Shown here: one piece after another, positions 45,386 through 53,973 of the stretch
Layout of the letters: each line of letters opens with the position of its first letter
Position numbering within the stretch: position 1 is the stretch's first letter
NCBI RefSeq assembly: GCF_000220835.1
Contig: NZ_GL985606.1
Location: 1,331,902 to 1,395,901 of the forward strand
Length of the DNA: 64,000 bases
Direction: 5' to 3'
DNA from: Actinomyces sp. oral taxon 448 str. F0400
GTDB taxonomy: Bacteria; Actinomycetota; Actinomycetes; Actinomycetales; Actinomycetaceae
Notes under the pieces: generated by a model
Told to the model about the DNA's origin: nothing
Seen by the model: only the letters and a program-made list of their open reading frames with translations
Databases searched by the model: none
Position numbers and translations under genes: made by a program

Positions 45386-46138
45386 TTATCCTCTCCCACC
45401 CCTTCGATAACTATTTGCGGCTCGGTGGTAGCGCCGGGCCACGACGTCGGCGATGGCGGGATGCGCTCCCACGGGTGCACTCACGAGTTCCGCGCCGCAA
45501 TGGTGCAGCGCGTGCGAGAAGCGCCCCTCGGACAGCAGGTAGGCGGCCACGATGACGACCTCGGCGCCCTCCTCGTGCCAGGCGTGCACCCGCCGACGCA
45601 CGTTCGGCCCGCCCGCTGACAGGTAGGCGGGCCGCACCGGGACGCCCAGCAGTCGGGCGAGTTCCTCGGCGGCCTTCTCGGTTTCGGCGATCGGCCCGTG
45701 GCGACGCGAGCCTGCCGCCGCCAGGACGACGCCGTCGACCTCGATGGCTCGCACGCCCTCGCGCGCCAGGGCCTGACGCGTGCGCTCAGCGACGGCCTCC
45801 ACGATGATCGGCTCCGGCCCCAGGTGGGCGGTGAGCGTGCCCGAGCCGTGCTCGTGCACGAGGCGCGGCAGATCGTGCTCGACGTGGTAGCCCCCGCCCA
45901 GGAAGAAGGGCACGATGACCGGATCGGCGCTGCCCGCCAGCGCGTCGGCGGCGCTCGGCGTCTGGAACTCCGTCCAGCCGTACCGCACGTCCACGTCGCC
46001 GAGCAGGCTGCCCGTCTGTTCGGCGACGCGCTCCAGGAGAGGGGCGGTCCGTGGTGCGCGGGTGCCATGGCCCACCAGGACGAGAGGCGCAGCGGACACC
46101 GCATCCGCTGCCGGCGGGCCCAGGCTCTGCCGGGTCAC
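45386..46138 (-). CDS. Sirohydrochlorin ferrochelatase CbiX-type
   Basis: A 250-residue class II chelatase. Residues LVLVGHGTRAP (about 19-29) hold the first metal-ligand His and GGGYHVEHDLPRL the conserved His pair; a second half-domain begins at about 135 (GVVLAAAGSRRHGPIAETEK), so two CbiX-like halves are fused, as in CbiX-long forms. It inserts iron into sirohydrochlorin to make siroheme for NirA. The GTG start overlaps the TSUP stop (GTGA). It is the last gene of the sulfate operon. No precorrin-2 dehydrogenase is seen in the window. Confidence 0.88.
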   Translation of the reverse strand: MTRQSLGPPAADAVSAAPLVLVGHGTRAPRTAPLLERVAEQTGSLLGDVDVRYGWTEFQTPSAADALAGSADPVIVPFFLGGGYHVEHDLPRLVHEHGSGTLTAHLGPEPIIVEAVAERTRQALAREGVRAIEVDGVVLAAAGSRRHGPIAETEKAAEELARLLGVPVRPAYLSAGGPNVRRRVHAWHEEGAEVVIVAAYLLSEGRFSHALHHCGAELVSAPVGAHPAIADVVARRYHRAANSYRRGGRG

Positions 46139-47082
46139 GAGACCCGGGCCGCCGGGGCGACGGCGGATTCGCGGGCCGGCGTCGGCGTCTCGTGAGGGCG
46201 GGCCCCGACAACCGTTCGGGACGAGGGCCTGCGGGCACCGCGCACCGAAGCGGTGGCGAGCAGCGCCCACAGGGGGACGAAGCCCAAGAGAAGGCCCGCG
46301 GTGAGCGGACTCGGGGCGTCCAGGGCGGACAGGACCGTGCGCAGGTTGGTGAGCACGATGACCCCGCCGACCGCACTGCCGAGCACCCGGTCGGGCAGCC
46401 GCGAGACGAGCCACGCCGCGACCGGCGCGGCGACGAGCCCGCCGGCCAGGAGCGCGCCCACGACCGACAGACTGATACCGGCTGTTCCCAGGCCCAGGAG
46501 GAAGCCCGCCGAAGCGGCCACCGTGACAATGAACTCCGAGGTGTCGACCGAGCCGACGACGGTGCGCGGAGCGGTCCGACCACGAGTGAGAAGCGTCGTC
46601 GTGGCCACCGGGCCCCAGCCGCCACCGCCGGTGGCGTCGATGAATCCGCCCAGCAGGCCCAGCGGAACGAGGAGGCGGGACGAGTGCGGGCTTCTGCGGG
46701 TGCCGGCGCCGGTCGGCGGGCGCACCGCGAAGCGGATCAGGACGTAGACGCCCAGCGCCAGCAGGATGCCCGAGGTCACCGGCGCAGCCGCGTTCGCGCT
46801 CAAACCGGACAGGGCGCCCGCCCCCAGGAGGGCTCCCACCGCTCCCGGACCGCCCAGACGTGCCACGAGTCGCCAATCGGTGTTGCCCAGCCGGTGGTGG
46901 GCGGCGCCCGAGATGAGCGTCGTGCCGATCTCCGACAGGTGGACGCTTGCGCTCGTCAGGGCCGGACTGAGCCCCGCCAGCAGGAGCAGGGACGAGGAGG
47001 TGACGCCGTAGCCCATGCCCAGGGCGCCATCGACGAGCTGGGAGGCCAGGCCCACGAGGGCCAGGACGAATAGCTTTCTCAT
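46135..47082 (-). CDS. TSUP permease of the sulfate operon
   Basis: A 315-residue membrane protein with eight segments, beginning MRKLFVLALVGLASQLVDGA. The motif GYGVTSSSLLLLAGLSPA and the second-half copy GGFIDATGGGGWGPVATTTL mark the TSUP family. Inside a sulfate-reduction operon it may import sulfate (no other sulfate transporter is in the window) or export excess sulfite; position does not decide. A 50-residue Pro/Arg-rich cytoplasmic tail is present. It lies 17 bases after cobA. Confidence 0.85.
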   Translation of the reverse strand: MRKLFVLALVGLASQLVDGALGMGYGVTSSSLLLLAGLSPALTSASVHLSEIGTTLISGAAHHRLGNTDWRLVARLGGPGAVGALLGAGALSGLSANAAAPVTSGILLALGVYVLIRFAVRPPTGAGTRRSPHSSRLLVPLGLLGGFIDATGGGGWGPVATTTLLTRGRTAPRTVVGSVDTSEFIVTVAASAGFLLGLGTAGISLSVVGALLAGGLVAAPVAAWLVSRLPDRVLGSAVGGVIVLTNLRTVLSALDAPSPLTAGLLLGFVPLWALLATASVRGARRPSSRTVVGARPHETPTPARESAVAPAARVS

Positions 47083-47099
47083 GCGTAATCCGATCTGTT

Positions 47100-47894
47100 T
47101 CAGGGGCGGGGGGCGGGTCGGCCCCTGGGCGCGGCCCTCTTCTTCCAGGCGGGACTGACGGTGACGACGTCGCCGATGACGATGACGGCTGGGGCGCTCA
47201 CGCCGATGGCTTCGGCGACGTCGGGAAGGCGATGCAGGATCGTCGTGGTCACCCGTTGGTCGGGGCGGTAACCGCGCTCGACGGCGGCGGCCGGGGTACG
47301 CGGGTCGGCGCCGCGGTCGGTGAGAATGGCGACCGAGCGGCGCAGATGGCGCACCCCCATGAGCAGCACCAGGGTGTGGTCGCGACGCACCGGGACGGTG
47401 GAGATCAGGTCCTCGTGCGCTGAGACGACGGAGAAGCCGCGGGCGAGCCCGCGGTGCGTGACCGGAATGCCGGCGGCCGCGGGCACGGCGACCGCGGAGG
47501 TCACACCGGGAACGACCTCGACCCTCACGCCCGCCGCCCGGCACGCGAGCACCTCCTCGCCGCCGCGGCCCAGCACATAGGGGTCGCCGCCCTTGAGGCG
47601 CACCACCCGATGCCCGGCCAAGGCGCGAGCCACCAGCAGGGCGTCGATGCCGTCTTGGGGAACCAGGTGGTCGCCGGGCCGCTTGGAGGCATCGACGACC
47701 TCGGTGCCCGGGGTCAGACCCCTCAGCAGGTCGCGCGGCGCCAGACGGTCGACGACGACGACATCGGCGCGGGCCAGCAATTCGGCGCCGCGCGCGGTAA
47801 TCAGACCCGCCTCGCCCGGCCCTCCGCCGACGAGGGCGACCCAGCCGCCGTCGACGCCGTCGTCGACGGTGCCCGCCCGGCGGGTCGAGGTCAC
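47100..47894 (-). CDS. cobA: Uroporphyrinogen-III C-methyltransferase (SUMT)
   Basis: A 264-residue enzyme making precorrin-2 from uroporphyrinogen III with two SAM. Motifs VALVGGGPGEAGLITARGAE, VVVDRLAP, GDPYVLGRGGEEV and VPGVTSAVAVPAAAGIPVTHR (read in parts) are all typical. The start GTG overlaps the cysN stop (GTGA). It supplies siroheme for NirA. It lacks the CysG oxidase/chelatase fusion; CbiX supplies the chelatase step. Confidence 0.95.
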   Translation of the reverse strand: MTSTRRAGTVDDGVDGGWVALVGGGPGEAGLITARGAELLARADVVVVDRLAPRDLLRGLTPGTEVVDASKRPGDHLVPQDGIDALLVARALAGHRVVRLKGGDPYVLGRGGEEVLACRAAGVRVEVVPGVTSAVAVPAAAGIPVTHRGLARGFSVVSAHEDLISTVPVRRDHTLVLLMGVRHLRRSVAILTDRGADPRTPAAAVERGYRPDQRVTTTILHRLPDVAEAIGVSAPAVIVIGDVVTVSPAWKKRAAPRGRPAPRP

Positions 47895-49360
47895 GGTCGT
47901 GCGCCTTCGTCGTGCGGAGCAGGCGTCCGAGCGGGGACGCGGACGGCGGAGCCGGCCGTGCCGACCGTGCCGATCATGCCCGCCGCCAGAGTCCAGCCGT
48001 CCTGCGGGTCGATGAGCAGGAAGGCCCCGTCGGCGCGCGAAGAGGCGTAGTCGGCCGCGGGAAGCGGCTCGGCCAGACGCAGGTGGACGCCCCCGATGTC
48101 GTTGAGTTCCAGTGCAGTAGCCGGCGAGACCGTCAGATCATCCAGATCGAGGACGCCCTCGATGCCCGCCACGAGGGCCCGGACGGTGCGGGTGCCGTGC
48201 TGGACCAGAACCCGGTCGCGCACATGCAGAGGACGCTCCGACAGCCAGGCGACATGCGCGCTTATCTCGCGCACGAGATCCGGGACGTCGTCGGGCCCGG
48301 CGATGACGTCGCCGCGGGCGATGTCGATGTCGTCGGCCAGCTCCAGGGCCACGGACTGCCCGACCCGAGCGACCTCCAGAGGGCGATCTCCCAGGTTGAT
48401 GCCGGTCACGGCGGTGTGCCGGCCCGACGGCAGGATGACGACCTCGTCGCCCACACGCACAGTTCCGGCGCCGACCCGCCCCGCGTAGCCGCGGTAGTCG
48501 GTCAGGCCGTCAGCGGCCGCGCCCTGGGGGCGGATGACCAGCTGGACGGGCAGGCGGAAAGCGTGGTCGGCCCGCGTGGAGCCCGCCGGCAGGGTTTCCA
48601 GGAGCTCCAGGAGGGACGGGCCGTCGTAGAAGGGGGTGCGCTGCGAGCGGTCCACGACGTTGTCCCCTTCGAGGGCGGAGGTGGGCAGGGCGCGCACGTC
48701 GGCGACGCCGAGGGATGCGGCGACGTGCTCGACCTGCTCGGCGATCCGAGCGTAGACCTCGGCCGAGAAGCCGACGAGGTCGATCTTGTTGACCGCCACC
48801 ACCACGTGGGGCGCACCCAGGAGCGCGGACACGGCCAGGTGGCGCCGGGTCTGCTCGAGCACGCCGTGGCGGGCGTCCACCAGTAGGACGACGACGTCGG
48901 CCGTCGAGACGCCGGTGACCGTATTGCGCGTGTACTGCACGTGCCCGGGGCAGTCGGCCAGGATGAAGGAGCGCCGCGCGGTGGCGAAGTACCGGTAGGC
49001 GACATCGATGGTGATTCCTTGCTCACGCTCGGCCCGCAGCCCATCGGTCAGCAGTGCCAGATCCGCGTGGGTCAGGCCACGGTCGAGGCTGACCCGCTCC
49101 ACGGCGGCGAGCTGGTCGCGCAGAATCGACTTGGAGTCGAACAGGAGGCGGCCCACGAGGGTGGACTTGCCGTCATCGACGCTGCCGGCCGTGGCCAGGC
49201 GCAGGAGTCCGGTCGCCGCGTCGGCGGCCGCCAGGAATCGGCGTGCGGCCTCGTCGGCCGAGCTTCGCGACCCGGCGGGGGAGGCGAGGAGGGAGTCGCT
49301 GGTGGTCATGAGTGCCTCTCGGTGACGAGCGGTCGGGAATGCGGGCGATGGGGCGGGCAT
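47891..49360 (-). CDS. cysN: Sulfate adenylyltransferase subunit 1, GTPase CysN
   Basis: A 489-residue GTPase that drives APS formation by CysD. G1 GSVDDGKST (about 59-67), G3 DCPGH, G4 NKID and the EF-Tu-like beta-barrel domains at about 270-440 are present; there is no APS-kinase (CysC) domain. Start 49360 overlaps the cysD stop by one base (TGATG) and has AAGGAGG upstream; an ATG 17 codons later at 49309 with GAGAGG fits the family N-terminus equally well. The tail after residue 460 is disordered. Confidence 0.93.
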   Translation of the reverse strand: MPAPSPAFPTARHREALMTTSDSLLASPAGSRSSADEAARRFLAAADAATGLLRLATAGSVDDGKSTLVGRLLFDSKSILRDQLAAVERVSLDRGLTHADLALLTDGLRAEREQGITIDVAYRYFATARRSFILADCPGHVQYTRNTVTGVSTADVVVLLVDARHGVLEQTRRHLAVSALLGAPHVVVAVNKIDLVGFSAEVYARIAEQVEHVAASLGVADVRALPTSALEGDNVVDRSQRTPFYDGPSLLELLETLPAGSTRADHAFRLPVQLVIRPQGAAADGLTDYRGYAGRVGAGTVRVGDEVVILPSGRHTAVTGINLGDRPLEVARVGQSVALELADDIDIARGDVIAGPDDVPDLVREISAHVAWLSERPLHVRDRVLVQHGTRTVRALVAGIEGVLDLDDLTVSPATALELNDIGGVHLRLAEPLPAADYASSRADGAFLLIDPQDGWTLAAGMIGTVGTAGSAVRVPARTPAPHDEGARP

Positions 49361-50337
49361 CAGAAGTACCCCTCCTTCTTTCGGTCCTCCATGGCCGCCT
49401 CGCTCAGACGGTCGTCGGCGCGCGTGGCGCCCCTTTCGGTGAGGGCGGAGGCCGCCACCTCGACGGCGATCTCGTGGTTGGTGGCGGCGGTGGACTCCAC
49501 CGCGCCGGTGCAGGACATGTCGCCCACAGTGCGATAGCGCACGGTGAGCGTGCGCACCTCCTCCCCGCGGTGCGGTCGAGTGACCGAGCCGACCGGCAGC
49601 CACATGCCGTCGCGTGAGAAGACCTCGCGCTCATGGGCGTAGTACAGGCTCGGCAGTTCGATGTCCTCCCGCTCGATGTAGCGCCACACGTCCAGCTCGG
49701 TCCAATTCGACAGCGGGAAGACGCGCACATGCTCGCCCGGGGCGTGGCGCGAGTTGACCAGGTTCCACAGTTCGGGCCGCTGGTTGCGCGGATCCCACTG
49801 GCCGAACTCGTCGCGCAGAGAGACGATGCGCTCCTTGGCGCGAGCCTTCTCCTCGTCGCGCCGCCCCCCGCCGAAGACCCCGTCGAAACCGCCCTCGGCG
49901 ATGGCGTCGAGCAGGGGGCGGGTCTGCAGCGGGTTGCGAGTGCCGTCGCCGCGCTCACGCAGACGGCCGTCGTCGATGTAGTCCTGGACCGCGGCGACCA
50001 CCAGGCGCACCCCGAAGCGCTTGACGACGGCATCCCGGTAGGCCAGGACCTCCGGGAAGTTGTGGCCGGTGTCCACGTGCAGCAGCGGGAAGGGGACGGG
50101 AGCGGGCCAGAAGGCCCTGACCGCCAGGTGCAGCATGACCACGGAGTCCTTCCCGCCGGAGAACAGCAGCACGGGACGACGGCATTGCGCGACGGTTTCG
50201 CGGATGACGGCGATGGATTCAGCCTCCAGCGCGTCGAGCTGGTCCAGAGGGCGGGCCCGCGTCGGGGCCTCGCCTCCGACCGGGGTGCTCACAGGGGGCG
50301 CAGGGGGTGCGAGAGGTGCAGAACGTATGATGGGCAC
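49360..50337 (-). CDS. cysD: Sulfate adenylyltransferase subunit 2 CysD
   Basis: A 325-residue ATP-pyrophosphatase family protein forming APS with CysN. The PP-loop SGGKDSVVMLH is at about 50-60, then HVDTGHNFPEVLAYRD, GVFGGGRRDEEKARAKER and PLSNWTELDVWRYIE are all family signatures. Start GTG 50337 has GGAGA upstream; a second GTG 15 codons later lacks a site. It ends at the cysN start. Confidence 0.95.
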   Translation of the reverse strand: MPIIRSAPLAPPAPPVSTPVGGEAPTRARPLDQLDALEAESIAVIRETVAQCRRPVLLFSGGKDSVVMLHLAVRAFWPAPVPFPLLHVDTGHNFPEVLAYRDAVVKRFGVRLVVAAVQDYIDDGRLRERGDGTRNPLQTRPLLDAIAEGGFDGVFGGGRRDEEKARAKERIVSLRDEFGQWDPRNQRPELWNLVNSRHAPGEHVRVFPLSNWTELDVWRYIEREDIELPSLYYAHEREVFSRDGMWLPVGSVTRPHRGEEVRTLTVRYRTVGDMSCTGAVESTAATNHEIAVEVAASALTERGATRADDRLSEAAMEDRKKEGYF

Positions 50338-50389
50338 AATGGTCTCCGGGGCGGTGATGGTCGAGAGATGGTCGGAGTGGACGGCGCGC

Positions 50390-51256
50390 TCACAGGTGGA
50401 TGCCGCACTCGGTCTTGGCGAAGCCGGCCCAGCGCCCCGAGCGGGGGTCCTCCCCGGGAGGGACGCGCCGGGTGCACGGCTCGCAGCCGATCGAGGGGTA
50501 GCCGTCGGCCAGCAGCGGGTTGACGACGACGCCGTGCTCGGCGGCGTAGGCGAGCAGCTCGTCGAAGGTCCAGGCGGCCAGCGGGTTGATCTTGACGATC
50601 CGGTGCGTCTGGTCGAATCCGACCAGGGGAGTGGTGGTGCGGGTGACGGCGTCCTCCCGACGCACACCGGTGGCCCACGCCTCGTAGCCAGCCAGCGCCC
50701 GAGCCAGGGGCTCGACCTTGCGCAGGCGGCAGCACTCTCCCGGATCCCGCGCGTACAGGCGCGGCCCGAAGCGCTCATCCTGCTCGGCCACCGTGAGCGC
50801 CGGCAGGACGTCGATGAGTGTGATGTCCATCGTCTCGGCCACGGCGTCGCGGGTCTCCTCGGTCTGGGCGAAGTGGAATCCCGTTTGCAGGAAGAGCGTG
50901 TCCACTCCGGGGATCCGGGCGGCGACGACGTGCGGCAGGACGGCGTCGGCCATGGAGCAGGCCACAGCGAGCGTGTCCGGGAAGACGCGGGCCGCCCAGG
51001 CGACGACCTCTTCGGCGGGGGCGTCGTCGCCGAGCTCGGCCGCGCCGGAGGCGGCCAGGGCGCGCAACTCGTCCTCGCCGCGGCGAGGCGCGTCGGCCGA
51101 GCGCGGGACGTTGGCGCCGCGAGCGATGGCGCGTCCGAAGCGGTTGCGGGCGGATCCGGCGGGGGAGGGCCGGGACCGCGCGCTGGGGCCGCCTCTGGCG
51201 CTCCGGACGTCCTGCGCATTCCGGGTGCTCTTGACGGCGGGGGCGCCGGCGGTCAT
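50390..51256 (-). CDS. cysH: APS reductase CysH (iron-sulfur type)
   Basis: A 288-residue reductase of adenylylsulfate to sulfite using thioredoxin. The iron-sulfur ligands are Cys175-Cys176 and Cys258-x2-Cys261, the sign of an APS-specific enzyme, and the catalytic Cys284 is in KTECGIHL at the C-terminus. The substrate lysine/arginine pattern is usual. The first 60 residues are Arg/Pro-rich and not conserved. The ATG overlaps the nirA stop (ATGA). Confidence 0.94.
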   Translation of the reverse strand: MTAGAPAVKSTRNAQDVRSARGGPSARSRPSPAGSARNRFGRAIARGANVPRSADAPRRGEDELRALAASGAAELGDDAPAEEVVAWAARVFPDTLAVACSMADAVLPHVVAARIPGVDTLFLQTGFHFAQTEETRDAVAETMDITLIDVLPALTVAEQDERFGPRLYARDPGECCRLRKVEPLARALAGYEAWATGVRREDAVTRTTTPLVGFDQTHRIVKINPLAAWTFDELLAYAAEHGVVVNPLLADGYPSIGCEPCTRRVPPGEDPRSGRWAGFAKTECGIHL

Positions 51257-53028
51257 CGGAGGGCCTCCTCATCGGCGCGACGGGTCCACTGGGCGAAGGT
51301 CTCCTCGTCGGCGCGGTCGGCGAGGTAGCGGCGCACGACGCGTTCGATGTAGTCGGTCAGGCCGGTCGAGGCCACCTTGAGCCCGCGCACCGTGCGGCCG
51401 AACTCGGCCTCGGGGTTGTCCTCGCGGGCCAGGGACCCTCCCAGGTGGACTTGGAACCCCGGGACGCGCTGGCCGTCGACGGTGATGATCTGGCCCTTGA
51501 GCCCGATGTCCGCGGTCTGGATGCGCACGCACGAGTTCGGGCAGCCGTTGATAGCCACGCTCAGCGGTCGCTCCAGGTCGGTGTCGGCCAGCCGCGCGTC
51601 CAGGTCCGCCGATACGCGAGCGGCCAGGGACTTGGTCTCCACGATCGCGAACTTGCAGTACTCCAGGCCCGTGCACGCCAGCATGGAACGGGCGAACGGG
51701 CCGGGATTGGGGTCGATGCCCAGGTCCCTCAGCCCGGTGACGGCATCCTCGACACGGTCCCCGGGCACGTCCAGCAGCAGGACATTCTGCAAGGGCGTGG
51801 TGCGCAGCCGGTCCGAGCCCACCGACTCGGCCAGGTCGGCCAGACCGAGCATGACATCGCCGGACAGCCGCCCCAACGGCGCCTTGCCCCCGACCCAGTA
51901 GGCGCCGTCGCGCTGGACGTGCACCCCCAAATGGTCGGCCCCGCCGCGCGGCGGGCGCGGGGCCGGACCGTCCGCGAGGCGGTAGTCCAGATAGTTCTCC
52001 TCCAGAACCTGGCGGAAGCGCGCGGGTCCCCACTCGGCCATGAGGAACTTCAGACGCGCCTTGTTGCGTAGGCGCCGGTAGCCGTAGTCGCGGAAGATAC
52101 GGACGACGCCCCACCACACATCGCCGACCTGGTCGGGGCGCACGAAGGCGCCCAGGCGTCTACCCAGGAAGGGCGCCGTGGACAGGGCTCCGGCGATCCA
52201 CAGATCGTAGCCGGGCCCGAGCTCGGGATGATCGACGCCGACGTAGGAGATGTCATTGATCTCGTGAAGGACGTCGAGCGTGGGCGACCCGGTGAAGGCC
52301 GTCTTGAACTTGCGGGGCAGGTTGGCGATCTCCGGATTGCCCAGGTAGGTGTCGTGGATCGCGCGAGCCGCCTCGGAGGGGTCGATGACCTCCTCTGGCT
52401 CGATACCGGCGACCGGTGAGACCAGGAAGCCGCGCGGAGTGTCCCCGCAGGCCTCGACGGTGGTCAGACCCACCTCGTCCAGGCGGCGCCACAGCTCGGG
52501 GATGTTCTCGATCTCCACCCAGTGGAGCTGGAGGTTCTGCCGGTCGGTGATGTCGAGGGTGCCGCGGGCGAACTCGTTGGAGGCGGTGCCGATCATGCGC
52601 ATCTGACCCGCCGACAGCGTCTGACCGTCCATGCGGATGCGCTGCATGAAGTAGTGGTCCTCCAGCTCGGTGACGTCGAGCCGGGCGGTCCTCCCGCCGT
52701 CGATGCCCGGCCTGCGCTGGGTGTACAGGCCCCACCACCGGAAACGGCCGTGCAGATCCGTGGGGTCGATGGACTCGAAGCCGCCGGTAGCGTAGTCGGC
52801 GATGATGCGCTCGCGGGCGCCCAGCGGACTGCCGTCCTGTTTGAAGGCCTCGTTCTCATTGAGCGGGTCGCGACCGTCGACGAGCCACTGGCCGTTGGAG
52901 CGACCCCGGTGCGGTGGGCGCACATCCCCGGAGGCGCCCGCCTCGGGGGTGGCCCGCTCGGCGGGGCGTGCGCGTGAGGGCCGGGCGCGGGCGGCGGTGC
53001 TGGCGGTTGTTGTGCTGGTGGTGCTCAT
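51253..53028 (-). CDS. Ferredoxin-dependent sulfite reductase (NirA/Sir type)
   Basis: A 591-residue siroheme enzyme reducing sulfite to sulfide. Siroheme/iron-sulfur ligands are in CTGLEYCK (about 483-490) and NGCPNSCVR (about 522-530); the two half-repeats of the family are present, with the first at about 90-250. The Tyr next to CK may form the Tyr-Cys link known for NirA. The first 45 residues are disordered and Ala/Arg-rich. GGAGAA precedes the ATG. It is the first structural gene of the operon, behind a Cys leader frame with alternative pairings. Motifs do not fully exclude nitrite reductase, but the neighbours do. Confidence 0.94.
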   Translation of the reverse strand: MSTTSTTTASTAARARPSRARPAERATPEAGASGDVRPPHRGRSNGQWLVDGRDPLNENEAFKQDGSPLGARERIIADYATGGFESIDPTDLHGRFRWWGLYTQRRPGIDGGRTARLDVTELEDHYFMQRIRMDGQTLSAGQMRMIGTASNEFARGTLDITDRQNLQLHWVEIENIPELWRRLDEVGLTTVEACGDTPRGFLVSPVAGIEPEEVIDPSEAARAIHDTYLGNPEIANLPRKFKTAFTGSPTLDVLHEINDISYVGVDHPELGPGYDLWIAGALSTAPFLGRRLGAFVRPDQVGDVWWGVVRIFRDYGYRRLRNKARLKFLMAEWGPARFRQVLEENYLDYRLADGPAPRPPRGGADHLGVHVQRDGAYWVGGKAPLGRLSGDVMLGLADLAESVGSDRLRTTPLQNVLLLDVPGDRVEDAVTGLRDLGIDPNPGPFARSMLACTGLEYCKFAIVETKSLAARVSADLDARLADTDLERPLSVAINGCPNSCVRIQTADIGLKGQIITVDGQRVPGFQVHLGGSLAREDNPEAEFGRTVRGLKVASTGLTDYIERVVRRYLADRADEETFAQWTRRADEEALR

Positions 53029-53054
53029 GTCTTCTCCGGAGTGGGATGAATGAG

Positions 53055-53161
53055 CGTCCGGGATTCCGGTTCCCCTCGTCTTCTAGAGGCGGTCCGCCGT
53101 GGCTGCTCCGCTTCGCGGGCATGCGCTGGTCGGTCCCGGACGCTTCGTTGCGCCGGAATCC
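53055..53161 (-). promoter_or_regulatory. Two mutually exclusive 9-bp pairings in the nirA leader RNA
   Basis: CGTCCGGGA (53055-53063) complements TCCCGGACG (53134-53142), while GGATTCCGG (53061-53069), which overlaps it by three bases, complements CCGGAATCC (53153-53161). Both cannot form together, and the shared end lies just ahead of the nirA ribosome site. This is what a two-state leader would look like; function is inferred. Confidence 0.55.
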
Positions 53162-53164
53162 GTC

Positions 53165-53205
53165 TGCGGCCGTGCCGCATTGGTCAGGCGCTCGTCAGGC
53201 CTGAC
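53165..53205 (-). promoter_or_regulatory. Hairpins over the end of the nirA leader frame
   Basis: A 7-bp stem (53199-53205 with 53183-53189) has the last codons and the TGA of the leader frame in one arm and loop, and a 6-bp hairpin with a 3-base loop follows (53165-53179). A ribosome halted at the Cys codons would block the first stem. Confidence 0.5.
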
Positions 53206-53284
53206 AACACATGACCCAGCTGCGGGCACGCCGCCGCACCGAGGGGCGGATCCCCTCGGCGGAAGTCGGGCGTGCTGCGGTCAT
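53195..53284 (-). CDS. Candidate Cys leader peptide of the sulfate operon
   Basis: A 29-residue frame, basic in the middle, ending WVMCCQA with two adjacent Cys codons four codons before the TGA. No Shine-Dalgarno is seen, but TAGCGT lies seven bases before the ATG, so it may be translated from a leaderless mRNA. It precedes nirA by 167 bases, with alternative RNA pairings between. With the independent Cys-rich frame at cysK it suggests cysteine-linked attenuation at both operons. Alone it could be chance, so confidence is moderate. Confidence 0.5.
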   Translation of the reverse strand: MTAARPTSAEGIRPSVRRRARSWVMCCQA

Positions 53285-53339
53285 GGCAGTGACGCTAGTG
53301 AAAGCAGGGCGACACCCCCTAGGTGGGGAACCTCGCAAG

Positions 53340-53354
53340 ATGACATCGTGTCAT
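53340..53354. promoter_or_regulatory. Operator-like palindrome upstream of the sulfate operon
   Basis: ATGACA and TGTCAT around TCG form a perfect 6-bp inverted repeat 56 bases upstream of the leader start, where a sulfur regulator of LysR or other type might bind. The regulator is unknown. Confidence 0.4.
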
Positions 53355-53431
53355 TGGCGTGATCCACGAAAACGGGCGGATGTCTCATCTGACGGAAGCG
53401 ATGCCGGTCGGTGGCTGGTTCCCGTCGACCT

Positions 53432-53520
53432 CGGTGCGGCTCGCGTCACGCGGAACGGTCTCGCGGGCGTCGTTGAGGGCGCGGCGAATCGCGGTGCGGC
53501 TCGCGTCACGCGGAACGGTC
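53432..53520. repeat. 29-base exact direct repeat with 60-base period
   Basis: Bases 53432-53460 are repeated exactly at 53492-53520, separated by 31 unrelated bases. A partial third copy (first seven and last two bases, 15 of 29 overall) begins at 53552, in the same period, and CGGTGCGTCGA then recurs at 53581. No cas genes or further copies exist in the window. Confidence 0.7.
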
Positions 53521-53659
53521 CGACGGACCGACGCGGGCGGCCGCTGGCGCACGGTGCGTCGAGAGTGCGTCGAGCGCATCCGGTGCGTCGAATGTGTTGA
53601 GGACGACGTCGATGCGGGCGCTCATGGGTGGCCCGCGCCGGGCACCGCTGACTACACTC

Positions 53660-53960
53660 CAGCCCGTCCAGGCAACGACCCGGCCGGGGCGCCGTCCGCG
53701 GCACCTCGGGCATCACCGGAGAGCCTCCCGGAAGAACAGGCGCACCGCCGTCGACTTACGGCTGGTCGCGCCCCATTAGACCCGGGCGGGAGGGGCCCGC
53801 ACAGCCCCCGACGAGCGGTCCCGCGCCGTCCTCGCCACCTGGCGTCGACACGCGGGGCAAGCGAGGTGGTACCGCGGTGCCGCCCGCCGTCGTCGGCCAC
53901 CGGCCGGCGCGGGGGCCGGCGTCGTCCTCGTGGCATGCAGATGTTCACGAGTGAGATGCG
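53660..53960 (+). promoter_or_regulatory. T-box riboswitch (Ile) upstream of ileS
   Basis: The conserved T-box TGGTACCGCG is at 53867-53876. About 150 bases upstream, GGGCATCACCGGAGAGC offers the Ile codon ATC (53712-53714) as specifier in an ultrashort stem I, followed by GGAAGAACAG, the pattern of actinobacterial ileS T-boxes. TACACT (53653-53658) may be the promoter -10. There is no intrinsic terminator before ileS, so it should act on translation. Uncharged tRNA-Ile would expose the ileS ribosome site. Confidence 0.87.
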
Positions 53961-53973
53961 AGGCGAGACTCCG

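Noticed and set aside
53432-53580. The 29-base repeats as a CRISPR array
   Set aside because: Only two exact copies, no cas genes in the window, and the third copy is only about half identical.
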